Positions 26,758 to 35,899 of a DNA stretch of 64,000 nt are shown piece after piece; the first letter of the stretch is position 1, and each line of letters opens with the position of its first letter. The position numbers were made by a program, and so were the translations under genes. Source of the DNA: Janthinobacterium lividum. GTDB lineage: Bacteria > Pseudomonadota > Gammaproteobacteria > Burkholderiales > Burkholderiaceae_D. The notes below the pieces were generated by a model. The model was not told where the DNA came from. It was given only the letters and a program-made list of their open reading frames with translations, and did not search any database. The stretch covers positions 3,410,001 to 3,474,000 of the forward strand of contig NZ_CP139976.1 in the NCBI RefSeq assembly GCF_034424625.1, in the 5' to 3' direction.

Positions 26758-27410
26758 GCCGCACTCTTGGCGCGGGGCAGGCGCAGCACGAGAGCATCGG
26801 GCAGGGCGGCTAGCACCCTGGCGTCGTGGCTGGCAATCACCAGCGAGGCGCCAACTTGCGCGGCCTGGCAGGCCATCAGGGTGACGACGGCGGAGCAGGC
26901 GGCGTCGTCGAGGTTGTCCGTCGGCTCGTCGGCCAGGATCAGTTGCGGGCGCATGACGACGGCGCGCGCGATGGCGGCCCGTTGCCGTTCGCCGCCGCTC
27001 AGGGCATGCGGGTAGGCATCGAGCTTGTTGGCCAGGCCTAGCTGGCCCAGCAAGCTGGCCGCGCGGGCCGGATCGGGCCGCTGGCCGCTGGCGTAGGCAG
27101 GCAGCAAGACATTGTCGAGGACGTTCAAACTGGGCACCAGCGCCAGTTGCTGCGGCAGCAAGCCGATGGCGCGGCCGCGCCAGCTGTCGCGCTGGCGTGG
27201 CGTCAGGCCGGGCAGGGACGTTCCCGCCACGTCGAGGCGGCCCGCCTGCGGCGCCAGGATGCCGGCCAGCAAGTGCAGCAAGGTCGATTTGCCGGAGCCG
27301 GACGGCCCCAGCAGCAACGCGTGGCGCCCGGCGGGCAAGTGAAAGGCGGCGATATCGAGCACGGGGCTGGCGGGGTTATAGCCGTAGGTCAAAGAGGCGA
27401 GGTGGAGCAT
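26754..27410 (-). CDS. ABC transporter ATPase (MacB/LolD-like)
   Basis: A 218-residue nucleotide-binding subunit with Walker A GPSGSGKST, Q-loop region LLPQQLALVPSL, signature LSGGERQR and Walker B LILADEPTDNLDD. Partner of the overlapping permease gene. Start chosen at ATG 27410, matching the family N terminus (MLHLASLTYGY); an upstream in-frame extension of 21 codons runs into the operator region. First gene of the four-gene operon and divergent from the CobW gene. Confidence 0.9.
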   Translation of the reverse strand: MLHLASLTYGYNPASPVLDIAAFHLPAGRHALLLGPSGSGKSTLLHLLAGILAPQAGRLDVAGTSLPGLTPRQRDSWRGRAIGLLPQQLALVPSLNVLDNVLLPAYASGQRPDPARAASLLGQLGLANKLDAYPHALSGGERQRAAIARAVVMRPQLILADEPTDNLDDAACSAVVTLMACQAAQVGASLVIASHDARVLAALPDALVLRLPRAKSAA

Positions 27411-27455
27411 GGAATTCTTTCGGGTAACTGGCCGGCCGGCAAAGATTGCCGCACA

Positions 27456-27474
27456 AATGCAACTGAGCTGCATT
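27456..27474. promoter_or_regulatory. Palindromic operator 1 (Zur-type candidate)
   Basis: AATGCAACTGAGCTGCATT has perfect AATGCA/TGCATT arms. It overlaps a symmetric ATTATAAT (27472-27479) that supplies a -10 hexamer on both strands, so a bound repressor would block both divergent operons. Confidence 0.6.
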
Positions 27475-27482
27475 ATAATTCA

Positions 27483-27501
27483 AACGCAATCGACTTGCAT
27501 T
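27483..27501. promoter_or_regulatory. Palindromic operator 2 (Zur-type candidate)
   Basis: AACGCAATCGACTTGCATT matches operator 1 at 14 of 19 positions and is centred 27 bases from it. Its right end overlaps a 13-bp palindrome GCATTTAAAATGC (27497-27509). The pair lies between the ABC operon and the CobW gene. Confidence 0.55.
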
Positions 27502-27564
27502 TAAAATGCGACCGTCCATTTCTCCCTTGCTTGACAACCCGATCACCCCATCCGAAAGATATCC

Positions 27565-28791
27565 ATGACCCAGCGCAAACTCCCCGTCACCGTCCTGTCC
27601 GGCTTTCTCGGCGCCGGCAAGACCACCTTGCTCAACCACATACTGCGCAACCGCGAAGGCAAGCGCGTGGCCGTCATCGTCAACGACATGAGCGAAGTCA
27701 ATATCGACGCCTCGCTCGTCAAGGACAGCGCCGAGGCGGCCGGCGCGGCCCTGTCGCGCACGGAAGAAAAACTCGTGGAAATGTCCAACGGCTGCATCTG
27801 CTGCACCCTGCGCGACGATCTGTTGCTGGAAGTGCGGCGCCTGGCCGCGGAAGACCGCTTCGACTATCTGTTGATCGAATCGACGGGCGTGGGCGAACCG
27901 ATGCCCGTGGCCGCCACCTTCGACTTCGAGGACGAGCACGGCGACAGCCTGAATGACGTGGCGCGCATCGACTGCATGGTCACCGTGGTCGACTGCGCCA
28001 ACCTGCTCAACGATTTCCACAGCGAAGACAGCCTGGAGCAGCGCGGCGAGATCGCGGGCGAGGGCGACGACCGCCAGCTGGCCAACTTGCTGACGGAACA
28101 GATCGAATTTGCCAATGTCATCGTCCTCAACAAGGTCGACATGGTCGATGCGGCCGAACGCCTGCGCGTGCTGGCCATTTTAAAAGCCCTCAATCCCGGC
28201 GCGCGCATCATCGAAACCAACCAGTCCATCGTGCCGCTGGACGCCATCCTGGGCACGAACCTGTTCGACCTGGAGCAGGCGGCCAGCATGCCGGGCTGGG
28301 CCCAGGAATTGGCCGGCGTGCATGCGCCGGAGACGGAAACGTATGGCATCAGCAGCTTTGTCTACCGGGCGAAGGAGCCGTTCCACGCGCAGCGCCTGCA
28401 TGACTACATTGCCCAGCCGATCAAGGGCGTGGTGCGCAGCAAGGGTTATTTCTGGCTGGCCAGCCGTCCCGAATGGGTGGCCAGCCTGTCCGGCGCGGGC
28501 AAGCTGATGAATATCGAACCCGTGGGCCTGTGGTGGGCCTCCGTGCCGAAGGAGCGCTGGCCCACGGACTCCGCCTCCCTGGCGGAAGTCAAAGCGGGCT
28601 GGAGCGAAACGTATGGCGACCGCTACCAGGAGCTCGTCTTCATCGGCCAGGACATGGACCAGGCCGCCATCGAGGCGGACTTGAAGAAATGTCAACTCAA
28701 CTATACGGAAACGCGCCAGGGCATGGCCGCCTGGCGCAAGCTGCCCGACCCGTTTCCCCAATGGCAGCGCATGGAAGAACTGGAAGATTAA
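27565..28791 (+). CDS. zigA: CobW-family zinc metallochaperone GTPase (ZigA-like)
   Basis: A 408-residue G3E GTPase with Walker [10 protein letters not shown] (residues 13-21), the metal-binding CxCC motif GCICC (76-80) that defines the family, the Walker B-type ESTGVGEP, and NKVD. The CobW C-terminal domain covers about residues 280-400. ZigA-type members are induced in zinc starvation and deliver zinc to client proteins. No His-rich loop is present. The divergent tandem operators lie upstream. The ribosome site is weak (GAAAG). Confidence 0.88.
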   Translation: MTQRKLPVTVLSGFLGAGKTTLLNHILRNREGKRVAVIVNDMSEVNIDASLVKDSAEAAGAALSRTEEKLVEMSNGCICCTLRDDLLLEVRRLAAEDRFDYLLIESTGVGEPMPVAATFDFEDEHGDSLNDVARIDCMVTVVDCANLLNDFHSEDSLEQRGEIAGEGDDRQLANLLTEQIEFANVIVLNKVDMVDAAERLRVLAILKALNPGARIIETNQSIVPLDAILGTNLFDLEQAASMPGWAQELAGVHAPETETYGISSFVYRAKEPFHAQRLHDYIAQPIKGVVRSKGYFWLASRPEWVASLSGAGKLMNIEPVGLWWASVPKERWPTDSASLAEVKAGWSETYGDRYQELVFIGQDMDQAAIEADLKKCQLNYTETRQGMAAWRKLPDPFPQWQRMEELED

Positions 28792-28809
28792 CCATCGATA
28801 GGAAAGAAT

Positions 28810-29838
28810 ATGACAGAACTGATCCCCGTTACCATCATCACGGGCTTTCTCGGCAGCGGGAAAACCACCTTGCTCAAGCGCATATTGCAGGGCGATCACG
28901 GCGTGCGCATCGCCGTGATTGAAAACGAATTCGCCGCCGAAAGCATCGACCATGGCTTGCTGGTGCAGGACAGCGACGAGCAGATCGTGGAAATGAACAA
29001 TGGCTGCATCTGCTGCAGCGTGCGCGGCGACCTGATCCGCATCCTGGGGGAATTGCACGCCAAGCGCGCATCGGGCACCATCGCCTTCGACCACGTGATC
29101 ATCGAAACGACGGGCCTGGCCGCGCCTGGCCCCGTGGCGCAAACCTTCTTTGCGGAGCCGTCCGTCAGCGAATTCTACATGCTCGACGCCATTTTGACGG
29201 TGGTCGACGCGCGCCACGCGCAGCAGCAATTGACGGCGCACAAGGAAGCGCAGGAGCAGGTGGGCTTTGCCGACCGCATCCTGCTGTCGAAGACGGACCT
29301 GGTCAGCAAGGATGAGCTGGCCGCGCTGCGGCAACGGCTGATCACCATCAATGGTCGCGCCAGCATACAGAAAGTGCGCTTTGGCAATGTGCCGCTGCGC
29401 GACATCCTGAACATCCGTGGTTTCAACCTGAACGCCATCGTCGAGCTGGAGCCGGATTTCTTGGGAGAATTGGGGCACCGCCATGGCGACGGCGTGCAAT
29501 CGTTCGTCTACCATCAGTCCCAGCCCCTGGATCTGCTGCAGGTGGAAAATTTTCTCGATGCCGTGGTGCAGCTGTTCGGCACCCAGCTGATGCGCTACAA
29601 GGGCATTTTGTATGTTGCCGATCTGCCATGCCGGGCCGTATTCCAGGGCGTGCACATGCTGATGGGCTCGGAACTGGGCGCGCCGTGGCGCGACGGCGAG
29701 ACGCGCGCCAGCAAGATGATCTTTATCGGGCGCGACTTGCCGCGGGATATGCTGACGCGGGGCCTGGACCGTTGCGTGTCCGGCGCCGCCAGCCCAGCGA
29801 GCATGATGGCCGAGGTGATGGCCGGGGAGGCGGCATGA
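28810..29838 (+). CDS. Second CobW-family GTPase (YjiA-like)
   Basis: A 342-residue G3E GTPase with Walker A GFLGSGKTT, the CxCC motif GCICC at residues 65-69, ETTGLAAPGPV, and SKTD as the guanine-specificity motif. It is clearly different from the neighbouring ZigA-like protein (shorter insert, HRHGDGVQSFVYH segment near residue 220). GGAAAG precedes the ATG by five bases. Co-transcribed with the first GTPase and overlapping the permease gene downstream. Confidence 0.88.
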   Translation: MTELIPVTIITGFLGSGKTTLLKRILQGDHGVRIAVIENEFAAESIDHGLLVQDSDEQIVEMNNGCICCSVRGDLIRILGELHAKRASGTIAFDHVIIETTGLAAPGPVAQTFFAEPSVSEFYMLDAILTVVDARHAQQQLTAHKEAQEQVGFADRILLSKTDLVSKDELAALRQRLITINGRASIQKVRFGNVPLRDILNIRGFNLNAIVELEPDFLGELGHRHGDGVQSFVYHQSQPLDLLQVENFLDAVVQLFGTQLMRYKGILYVADLPCRAVFQGVHMLMGSELGAPWRDGETRASKMIFIGRDLPRDMLTRGLDRCVSGAASPASMMAEVMAGEAA

Positions 29839-30623
29839 GCGTGGAAGCGGGCTTGCCCGCCCTGGCGCTGATCTTTCTGCTCGGCATGCGGCATGGGCTG
29901 GAACCGGACCACCTGGCCGCCGTCGATGGCCTGACCCTGCGCAGCCAGGCCGCATCGCCGCGCTGGGCGCCGTGGATGGGCGCGCTGTTTGCGCTGGGGC
30001 ATGGCCTTACCGTGCTGGCCATCGTGGCCGTGGCCGCCGCGGCGTCGGCGCAATTCACGCCGTCAGAAACCGTGTTCGGCTGGCTGGAATGGCTGCCCAT
30101 CGCCTTGCTGCTGCTCATCGCCGGCATGAATGCGCGCAGCTTGCTGGCCGGCGCGCAACTGGCCGAGGTGCGCGGGCGGCTGCTGCCACGCTGGCTGCGG
30201 AGCGCATCCGGGCCGCTCGCCGCCATCCTCGTCGGCATGCTGTTCGCGCTGGTCTTCGACACGGCCCTGCAGGCCGCCGCCTGGGGCTATGCGGCCGTCG
30301 CGCTGGGCGGCATGCAGCCAGCCTTGCTGACCGGCCTGGTGTTTGCCGTGGGCATGGGCGTGACGGATACCTTCGATGGCTGGGTCACGGCAAAAGTCAT
30401 GCGCACCGGCCAGATTGACCTCGTGCGCGCCTTCCGGCGCCGCCTGGGCTGGCCCATCGTCGCCATCTGCGTGGCCATGGCCGCCTACATGGTTGCCGGC
30501 AAGCTCGATCCGGCATGGTCGCTGCCGGAAAGCTGGACGGCGGCCCTGGGCGCGGCCATGGTATTGCTGATGGCGGCCCTGTATGGCTGGACCTTGCTGG
30601 GCTTGCGCCGCGTGCGTGCCTGA
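29835..30623 (+). CDS. NiCoT-type nickel/cobalt permease
   Basis: A 262-residue membrane protein with about seven helices. The second-helix signature H-x4-D-H appears in MRHGLEPDHLAAVDG near residue 20, the hallmark of NiCoT/HoxN-type transporters; a second conserved polar helix has VFDTALQAAAWG. The ATG overlaps the GTPase stop (ATGA). Context with CobW proteins and Zur suggests transport of zinc, cobalt or nickel; the metal cannot be told from sequence. Confidence 0.8.
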   Translation: MSVEAGLPALALIFLLGMRHGLEPDHLAAVDGLTLRSQAASPRWAPWMGALFALGHGLTVLAIVAVAAAASAQFTPSETVFGWLEWLPIALLLLIAGMNARSLLAGAQLAEVRGRLLPRWLRSASGPLAAILVGMLFALVFDTALQAAAWGYAAVALGGMQPALLTGLVFAVGMGVTDTFDGWVTAKVMRTGQIDLVRAFRRRLGWPIVAICVAMAAYMVAGKLDPAWSLPESWTAALGAAMVLLMAALYGWTLLGLRRVRA

Positions 30624-30667
30624 GGCGGGGGCGTGGGTATAATGGAAAAAAACTGCCGGATTCCGCC

Positions 30668-31186
30668 ATGCCCGCACCTGAAATCGTCATTCGCCTGCTG
30701 ACGCCGGCCGACACCGCCGCCTTTTGCGCGCTGCGCCTGCGCGCCATTCTCGATTCGCCCAGTTCGTTTTCTTCGTCGCGCGAGGATGAACTGGCGCGCA
30801 CGCCGGAAGAACACGCGCAGCGCATCGCCGACGGCCCGTTGCACCGGGCGTTTGGCGCCTTCGATGGCGAACGCCTCGTCGGCTTTGCCGGCTTGCGGCG
30901 CGAATCCATGCGGCAACTGTCGCACAAGGCCTTGCTATGGGGCGTGTTTGTCGATGTGCAGCAGCGGGGCAAGGGCGTGGCGCGGCGTCTCGTGAACGCC
31001 TGCATCGAGCAGGCCGAGACGGATCCTGCCGTCATGCAAGTGCACTTGAGCGTGAATGCGGAAAACAATGCCGCCTTGCGCCTGTATGAATCGCTGGGAT
31101 TTATCGCGTATGGCACGGAACCGCGCTCGATGCGCGTGGGCGACTTGTTTTACGACGAGCATCACCTGGCTTTATTGATCAGGTAA
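30668..31186 (+). CDS. GNAT-family N-acetyltransferase
   Basis: A 172-residue GNAT with VFVDVQQRGKGVARRLVNA (motif A, acetyl-CoA pyrophosphate loop) near residue 95 and NAALRLYESLGF (motif B) near 140. The substrate is unknown. A TATAAT at 30637 just upstream suggests its own promoter. Convergent with the Fur-family gene, with 12 bases between stops. Confidence 0.85.
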   Translation: MPAPEIVIRLLTPADTAAFCALRLRAILDSPSSFSSSREDELARTPEEHAQRIADGPLHRAFGAFDGERLVGFAGLRRESMRQLSHKALLWGVFVDVQQRGKGVARRLVNACIEQAETDPAVMQVHLSVNAENNAALRLYESLGFIAYGTEPRSMRVGDLFYDEHHLALLIR

Positions 31187-31198
31187 TGCTGCTGCCGA

Positions 31199-31624
31199 TT
31201 ACTTGCAGCGCGGGCACAGCCCCTTGATCAGGTAATCGACTTCGCCGCCGCTGAAACCTTCCGGCAACAGCACGGGCGGGGGCAGCTTGACTTCATTGAA
31301 GCAGGTGACGTTCGCGCATTTGGTGCACTGGAAGTGCGCGTGCTCGTGCGCCTGGTGGCCTGCGCCCGCGCTGAAGCGCCACACCTGGTCGGCACCGGCG
31401 ATGCGGTGCACCAGTTCATTTTCCGTCAGCCATTCCAGTACCCGGTACAGGGTGACGGAATCGATATCGCTGTCCTGCGACAGCGCCTGCTGGATTTCAT
31501 GGTGGGTCAGCGAACGGCTTTGCGCCATTAAAAAGTCGAGCACCTTCACGCGCGTCTTGGTGACGCGGGCGTTGGTGTTGCGGATCAGCGATTCGGCTTG
31601 CGGTGTAGAAGATGATGTCAACAT
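31199..31624 (-). CDS. zur: Fur-family regulator, Zur-like
   Basis: A 141-residue metalloregulator. The winged helix covers residues 20-75 (SLTHHEIQQALS and SVTLYRVLEWL). Metal ligands are HEHAHF (His93/95/97) and two CxxC pairs (Cys100/103, Cys137/140) forming the structural zinc site. Overall form is closer to Zur than Fur, and it is encoded beside a zinc-chaperone locus, so it is the likely ligand of the tandem palindromes at 27456-27501. Start ATG 31624 is taken as given; no operator of the same type was seen upstream of it. Confidence 0.8.
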   Translation of the reverse strand: MLTSSSTPQAESLIRNTNARVTKTRVKVLDFLMAQSRSLTHHEIQQALSQDSDIDSVTLYRVLEWLTENELVHRIAGADQVWRFSAGAGHQAHEHAHFQCTKCANVTCFNEVKLPPPVLLPEGFSGGEVDYLIKGLCPRCK

Positions 31625-31726
31625 GATAGGCCTGCTTGCGGGGGATCGGCTGGCGGCGTCATCGCCGTGCCTTTGCCACCCTCTGGGCCGTATCTTAGCA
31701 TGCGTGCCGCACCGGATGGAACGGCG

Positions 31727-33067
31727 TCATGGTTTGAACGTCCAATAGCGGCCGGCCACCGTATCGACGGGGTCGAGAAAGCGCTGGTCGGCGCGCGCAT
31801 GGTTGCGTATCAGATAGAACATGTCGGACAGGGCGGAGCGCTTTTCCGCGAAATACGCGTGTTTCATGAAGCTCGTGTCGACCCCGCTGGCATCGATGGT
31901 TTCCACGCCAGCCACGATCAGCATGCCGGCGCCGCTGTCGCCCGCCCGCCGGTAGCCGTGCACGGCTTTCGAAGCGGCCAGGGCCAGGTCTTGCGACGAG
32001 GCATACAAGGTGACGGGGTTGCGCGCGGCGGCCAGTTTCGGCGCGATATCGTGCTTGAAGATGGCGGCGTCGATATCGGGCGCGGACAGGATGATTTCCG
32101 TAATCTTTTGCGCCAGCTGCGGCTGCGCGGCCAGCAAGTCGGCCACGGCACGCGCCAGGCCGCGGCTGCCCATGCTGTGTCCGACCAGATACACTTGCGC
32201 CGCCTCCGTGCTCGCGAGAAAGTCGGCCAGGAAGCTGGTGAGGTGAGGCGTGCTCCACTCGATATTGTTTTCATCGATGGTGTAGCCGGCCACCTCGCCG
32301 CGCGACGGCCAGCTGTAGAACACGGGCGCGCCGTCAAAGCCCAGGTCGTAGGCCATCTGTCCCGTGCGCCGCGCCGCATCCTCGAAACTCACGTTATAGC
32401 CATGCACGAAGATAAAGGCGCTCTTGCCGGCCGAGGCGCGGATCTGGGTCTTCAAGGCGGCAAAGAAGTTGTCGCGGTCTTGCACCTCGGCCGACAGCAG
32501 CACCACGTGCTTGGCCGGGTCGTCGCGAAACTCCAGGCGCCACAGCGACGGCGATTCCAGCTGGCCCATGCGATGGTCGCGGGGGATGCTGATGTCGCAG
32601 CTGCCATAGCTGAGCGGGCCATTGCCGCCCATGATGTTGCGTTCGCCGCTGAAGCGCTGGGCCGGCGGCTTGCCCACGTCGCGCTGGCGGTCCGTGGCGA
32701 AATACACCTTTAGCACCGCATAATTCGAGATGACGGCGCTTTTATCGGCCGGGTCGGGCACGGCTTCCACGTCGGGGACCTGGGGAATGGGCCGCTGCAG
32801 CGCATCGAGCAAGCCTTGCGCGGCAAACAGGGTTTCCATGTCATCGGGCACTTTCGCGCTGGACAGGGCGGCCGACAGGGCCAGTTGCAGCCGGGTATCG
32901 GCAGGGTCGGCTTCCAGCGCGGCGATGGCGGCGAGGATGGCGGCGGCGCTGTCGAACTTGGCGATGGCCTGCTTGAGCCGCGCATAGTGGCTGGCGACGG
33001 CTTCGGGAGCGCGGCCGGGCGCGCCATGCCCGATGCCTGCCACGACAGCGGAAGTGATCAAGTCCAT
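31727..33067 (-). CDS. DUF900-type alpha/beta hydrolase
   Basis: A 446-residue protein. Residues 1-110 are a helical, Ala-rich N-terminal domain. Residues 115-420 are an alpha/beta hydrolase with VYFATDRQRD, the oxyanion region FIFVHGYNVSFEDAA, and nucleophile elbow GHSMGS (Ser298). The acid and His probably lie in SAPDIDA and near SFMKHAYFAE. No signal peptide. Located directly after the Anbu gene with an AGGTGG ribosome site. It may belong to that operon or have its own promoter; a TTGACA lies in the 108-bp gap. Confidence 0.78.
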   Translation of the reverse strand: MDLITSAVVAGIGHGAPGRAPEAVASHYARLKQAIAKFDSAAAILAAIAALEADPADTRLQLALSAALSSAKVPDDMETLFAAQGLLDALQRPIPQVPDVEAVPDPADKSAVISNYAVLKVYFATDRQRDVGKPPAQRFSGERNIMGGNGPLSYGSCDISIPRDHRMGQLESPSLWRLEFRDDPAKHVVLLSAEVQDRDNFFAALKTQIRASAGKSAFIFVHGYNVSFEDAARRTGQMAYDLGFDGAPVFYSWPSRGEVAGYTIDENNIEWSTPHLTSFLADFLASTEAAQVYLVGHSMGSRGLARAVADLLAAQPQLAQKITEIILSAPDIDAAIFKHDIAPKLAAARNPVTLYASSQDLALAASKAVHGYRRAGDSGAGMLIVAGVETIDASGVDTSFMKHAYFAEKRSALSDMFYLIRNHARADQRFLDPVDTVAGRYWTFKP

Positions 33068-33175
33068 GCGCCACCTGCCTTTCAGGTCAATCTGGATCGA
33101 ATGTCAATCCATATTGCCATAAAAGCACGCGAAAAGCGATTTGTCCAGCGTCCCATGCAGCGGGCGCGGCTACGG

Positions 33176-34054
33176 TCAATGCTGCTTGTCGTCGCTGAAC
33201 TGCTGCGCCAGCGACTGCAGGGGTGCTACCGTCAGGCCGCCGCGGCTCACGTGTTCGGGGATGGCCACGCGCACTGGCTTGCTGTGCATGTTGGTGGACG
33301 ACAGCACATTCGTGGTGGTCTCCGGCGCCGCATTCCACACGGGGTCGACGATGCCTTCGAACACATGTTTCAATTGCTCGCCCCAGGTGTCGCGGATCAT
33401 GCGGAAATACTGGTTCTTTTCATCGATGGTGACAAAGCGCGTGACGGCCAGGCTGCCCGTCTCGTAGACGAGCAGATCAAGCGGCAAGCCGACGGAAATG
33501 TTCGAGCGCAAGGTCGAATCCATGGAAATGAGGGCGCACTTGGCCGCCTCGTCCAGGCGCGTGAACGGGTTGATGACCCGATCGATGATGGGCTTGCCGT
33601 ATTTCGCTTCGCCGATCTGGAAATACGTGTTTTCATCATGCGATTCGATGAAATTGCCGGCCGAATACACCTGGAACAGCCGGCAGCGCTCGGCGCCTAT
33701 CTGGCCGCCTAAAATGATGCTGACATTGAAATCGATGCCGCAGTCGGCCAGGGCCTTCGCTTCGCGCAGGTGCACGGTGCGCACGGCTTCGCCCACGATG
33801 CGCGCCGCGTCGTACATGCTGGCCACGTTCCAGATGCTGCGTCCATCCGCATCGACGTGTTCGGAAACGATCTGGCGGATCGCCTGCGAGATCGACAGGT
33901 TGCCGGCCGTCATCAGCACCAGCATGCGGTCGCCCGGGTTCTCGAACACGCTCATCTTGCGGAAGGTGCCCACCTGGTCCACGCCGGCATTCGTGCGGGA
34001 GTCGGACAGGAAGACCAGGCCTTCGTTCAGGCGCATGCCTATGCAATAAGTCAT
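33176..34054 (-). CDS. Anbu proteasome-type peptidase (BPH)
   Basis: A 292-residue Ntn-hydrolase fold protein of the Anbu (ancestral beta subunit) group, related to HslV and the 20S beta subunit. The chain starts Met-Thr-Tyr, so Thr2 becomes the catalytic N-terminal nucleophile after Met removal. GLVFLSDSRTNAG carries the conserved Ser-Asp-x-Arg, and the fold continues with LMTAGNLSISQAI and SIILGGQIG. The four-gene set with permuted ATP-grasp, alpha-E and transglutaminase proteins is the standard Anbu neighbourhood. The start lacks a clear ribosome site. Confidence 0.9.
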   Translation of the reverse strand: MTYCIGMRLNEGLVFLSDSRTNAGVDQVGTFRKMSVFENPGDRMLVLMTAGNLSISQAIRQIVSEHVDADGRSIWNVASMYDAARIVGEAVRTVHLREAKALADCGIDFNVSIILGGQIGAERCRLFQVYSAGNFIESHDENTYFQIGEAKYGKPIIDRVINPFTRLDEAAKCALISMDSTLRSNISVGLPLDLLVYETGSLAVTRFVTIDEKNQYFRMIRDTWGEQLKHVFEGIVDPVWNAAPETTTNVLSSTNMHSKPVRVAIPEHVSRGGLTVAPLQSLAQQFSDDKQH

Positions 34055-34145
34055 CGTCGTAAATCAAGTCAAAAGGGGTAGCATTCTACACCAGCCGGCC
34101 CGTGCCATTTGCTGGCAAGGCCCGGCCCGCCTCATTCCTGCGTGT

Positions 34146-34955
34146 TTATACCGGCACGATGTGCACATCGACGCGTAATGTTTCTGTACCGCCACCCTGG
34201 CGCACGCCGCGCACGGGGGCCGCCGAATCGTAGTCGCGTCCGATGGCCAGGCGGCAATACGCATCCGTCATCAGGCGCGCATGCGTGACATCGATGCTGA
34301 CCCAGCCCGCGAAATCCGTGTCCTCCGTCCAGGCGTCGACCCAGGCATGGCTGGCCGCGTGGCCCGTCGTGCCCGGATCGATATAGCCGGAGACATAGCG
34401 GGCCGGGATGCCCCAGGCGTGGCAGCAGGCGAGGAACAGATGTGCGTGGTCCTGGCACACGCCGCGCCCCAGCGCCAGGGCGTCGCCGGCCGTGGTGGTG
34501 ACCATGGTGGCGCCGCTTTCATACGCCACCTTGCCGACGATGTGCTCGGCCAGGCGCAGCAAGTGGCCCGTGCCCGCCGTCACGCGCCGGTCCGGCAGGC
34601 TGGCGGCGCATAGCTCGAGGATGGCGGGATTGGCCTGCGTCAGCGGTGTCGGCATGGTAAACAGCAGCGGCGACAAAGTATCGACCAGGTTCAGCCGTCC
34701 CTTGTGCGGGTAGATGGTTTCCACAACGCCATGCGCCACCAGGCTCAGGGAATGATGGCTGCCGCTGATCGTCAGCATGTGCGACAGATTGCCGTAGGCA
34801 TCCGTGTAGGCGTGGCACCGGCCTGGCGTGGTGATTTGCCAGGACAGGGCGCGCTGCTGCGGCTCGATACGCGGCGTCAGGTGCAGCTGCTGGATGGTGT
34901 AGGCCAGCGGCGCACTGTAGGCGTAATGGGTTTCGTGGCGGATGGTGAGCTGCAT
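34146..34955 (-). CDS. Transglutaminase-like cysteine protease of the Anbu operon
   Basis: A 269-residue protein with the Bact_transglu_N domain (residues 1-90, RHETHYAYSAPL) and a transglutaminase core with triad Cys167 (GVCQDHAH), His203 (SHAWVD) and Asp222 (SIDVTH). No signal peptide. Its ATG overlaps the alpha-E stop by one base (TGATG). Predicted in the literature (Iyer, Aravind and colleagues) to act with the ATP-grasp partner in peptide ligation and removal. Confidence 0.9.
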   Translation of the reverse strand: MQLTIRHETHYAYSAPLAYTIQQLHLTPRIEPQQRALSWQITTPGRCHAYTDAYGNLSHMLTISGSHHSLSLVAHGVVETIYPHKGRLNLVDTLSPLLFTMPTPLTQANPAILELCAASLPDRRVTAGTGHLLRLAEHIVGKVAYESGATMVTTTAGDALALGRGVCQDHAHLFLACCHAWGIPARYVSGYIDPGTTGHAASHAWVDAWTEDTDFAGWVSIDVTHARLMTDAYCRLAIGRDYDSAAPVRGVRQGGGTETLRVDVHIVPV

Positions 34956-35899
34956 CAGGCCGCCAAGGGAACGAGGAAATCGCGGCTGACCCGGTTGCCC
35001 AGGTCATAGATGTTTTCCAGAAATTCCGTCAATGTATGGTGCAAGCCCGCCTTCATGATGTCGTCGATATGGCCGAATTTCAGCTCCGCGTGCAGTTTGC
35101 CAGCGAAACGCTCCGTATCGGCGGACACATCGTTGCGAATATGCTTGAGATTTTCCACCACGTCATCCATGCAGGCCAAGAGCGACCTGGGCATGTCGCC
35201 GCGCAGCATCAGCAATTCCGCCACCCGCGCCGGGGTGATGACGTCGCGGTACACCTTGCGGTAGATTTCAAAGCCGGACACGGAGCGCAGCAGCGCCGCC
35301 CAGTAGTAAAAATCGCGCTGCGTGATGTCTTTCGACGTGTCGCGCGCACCGTGGAACTTCACGTCGAGGATGCGCGCCGTGTTGTCGGCCCGCTCGAGGA
35401 AGGTGCCCAGGCGGATGAAATGGATGGCTTCGTCCTTGAGCATGGTGCCCAGGGTCACGCCGCGCGACAGGTGCGAGCGGTATTTGACCCATTCGAAGAA
35501 CTGGCTGGGGTCCGTTTCCAGCAGATTGCTCTTCAGGCGCTTCTGCATGTCGAGCCAGGTGGCGTTCTGGATTTCCCACACTTCCGTCGTCAAGGTGCCC
35601 CGCACGGCGCGGGCATTTTCGCGCGCGCCCGTCAGGCAGGCGAGGATGGACGACGGGTTGTTCGGATCGCGCACCATGAAGTCAAGCACGTCGCGCGTGT
35701 GGAAGCGGCCATATTTGTGGTCGTACGCGCTTTGCAGCTCGGAAATACCCAGGGTGGCGCGCCAGCCCTGTTCCGCATCCTGCTCTGACTGGGGCAGCAT
35801 CGAGGTTTGCATGTTGACGTCGAGCATGCGCGCCGTGTTTTCCGCCCGCTCCGTGTAGCGGGCCATCCAGAACAAATGATCGGCGGTGCGGCTCAGCAT
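34955..35899 (-). CDS. Alpha-E domain protein of the Anbu operon
   Basis: A 314-residue all-helical protein of the alpha-E (DUF403, COG2307) family. It begins MLSRTADHLFWMARYTERAE, the family hallmark, with repeated Arg/Glu-rich helices such as FLERADNTARILDVKF. The function is unknown; it is invariably linked to the circularly permuted ATP-grasp protein. Start set at 35899 from a GGAG site; a longer upstream frame is a shadow of the ATP-grasp gene, with which it overlaps by seven bases. Confidence 0.92.
   Translation of the reverse strand: MLSRTADHLFWMARYTERAENTARMLDVNMQTSMLPQSEQDAEQGWRATLGISELQSAYDHKYGRFHTRDVLDFMVRDPNNPSSILACLTGARENARAVRGTLTTEVWEIQNATWLDMQKRLKSNLLETDPSQFFEWVKYRSHLSRGVTLGTMLKDEAIHFIRLGTFLERADNTARILDVKFHGARDTSKDITQRDFYYWAALLRSVSGFEIYRKVYRDVITPARVAELLMLRGDMPRSLLACMDDVVENLKHIRNDVSADTERFAGKLHAELKFGHIDDIMKAGLHHTLTEFLENIYDLGNRVSRDFLVPLAA

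Noticed and set aside
28180..29955. 591-codon minus-strand frame opposite the CobW genes
   Set aside because: Antisense shadow of the two GTPases, rich in His/Arg/Gln as expected of a reversed frame.
34094..34107. TGGCACGGGCCGGC upstream of the Anbu gene as a second sigma-54 promoter
   Set aside because: The GC falls one base too close to the GG (N9, not N10), and sigma-54 spacing is strict.
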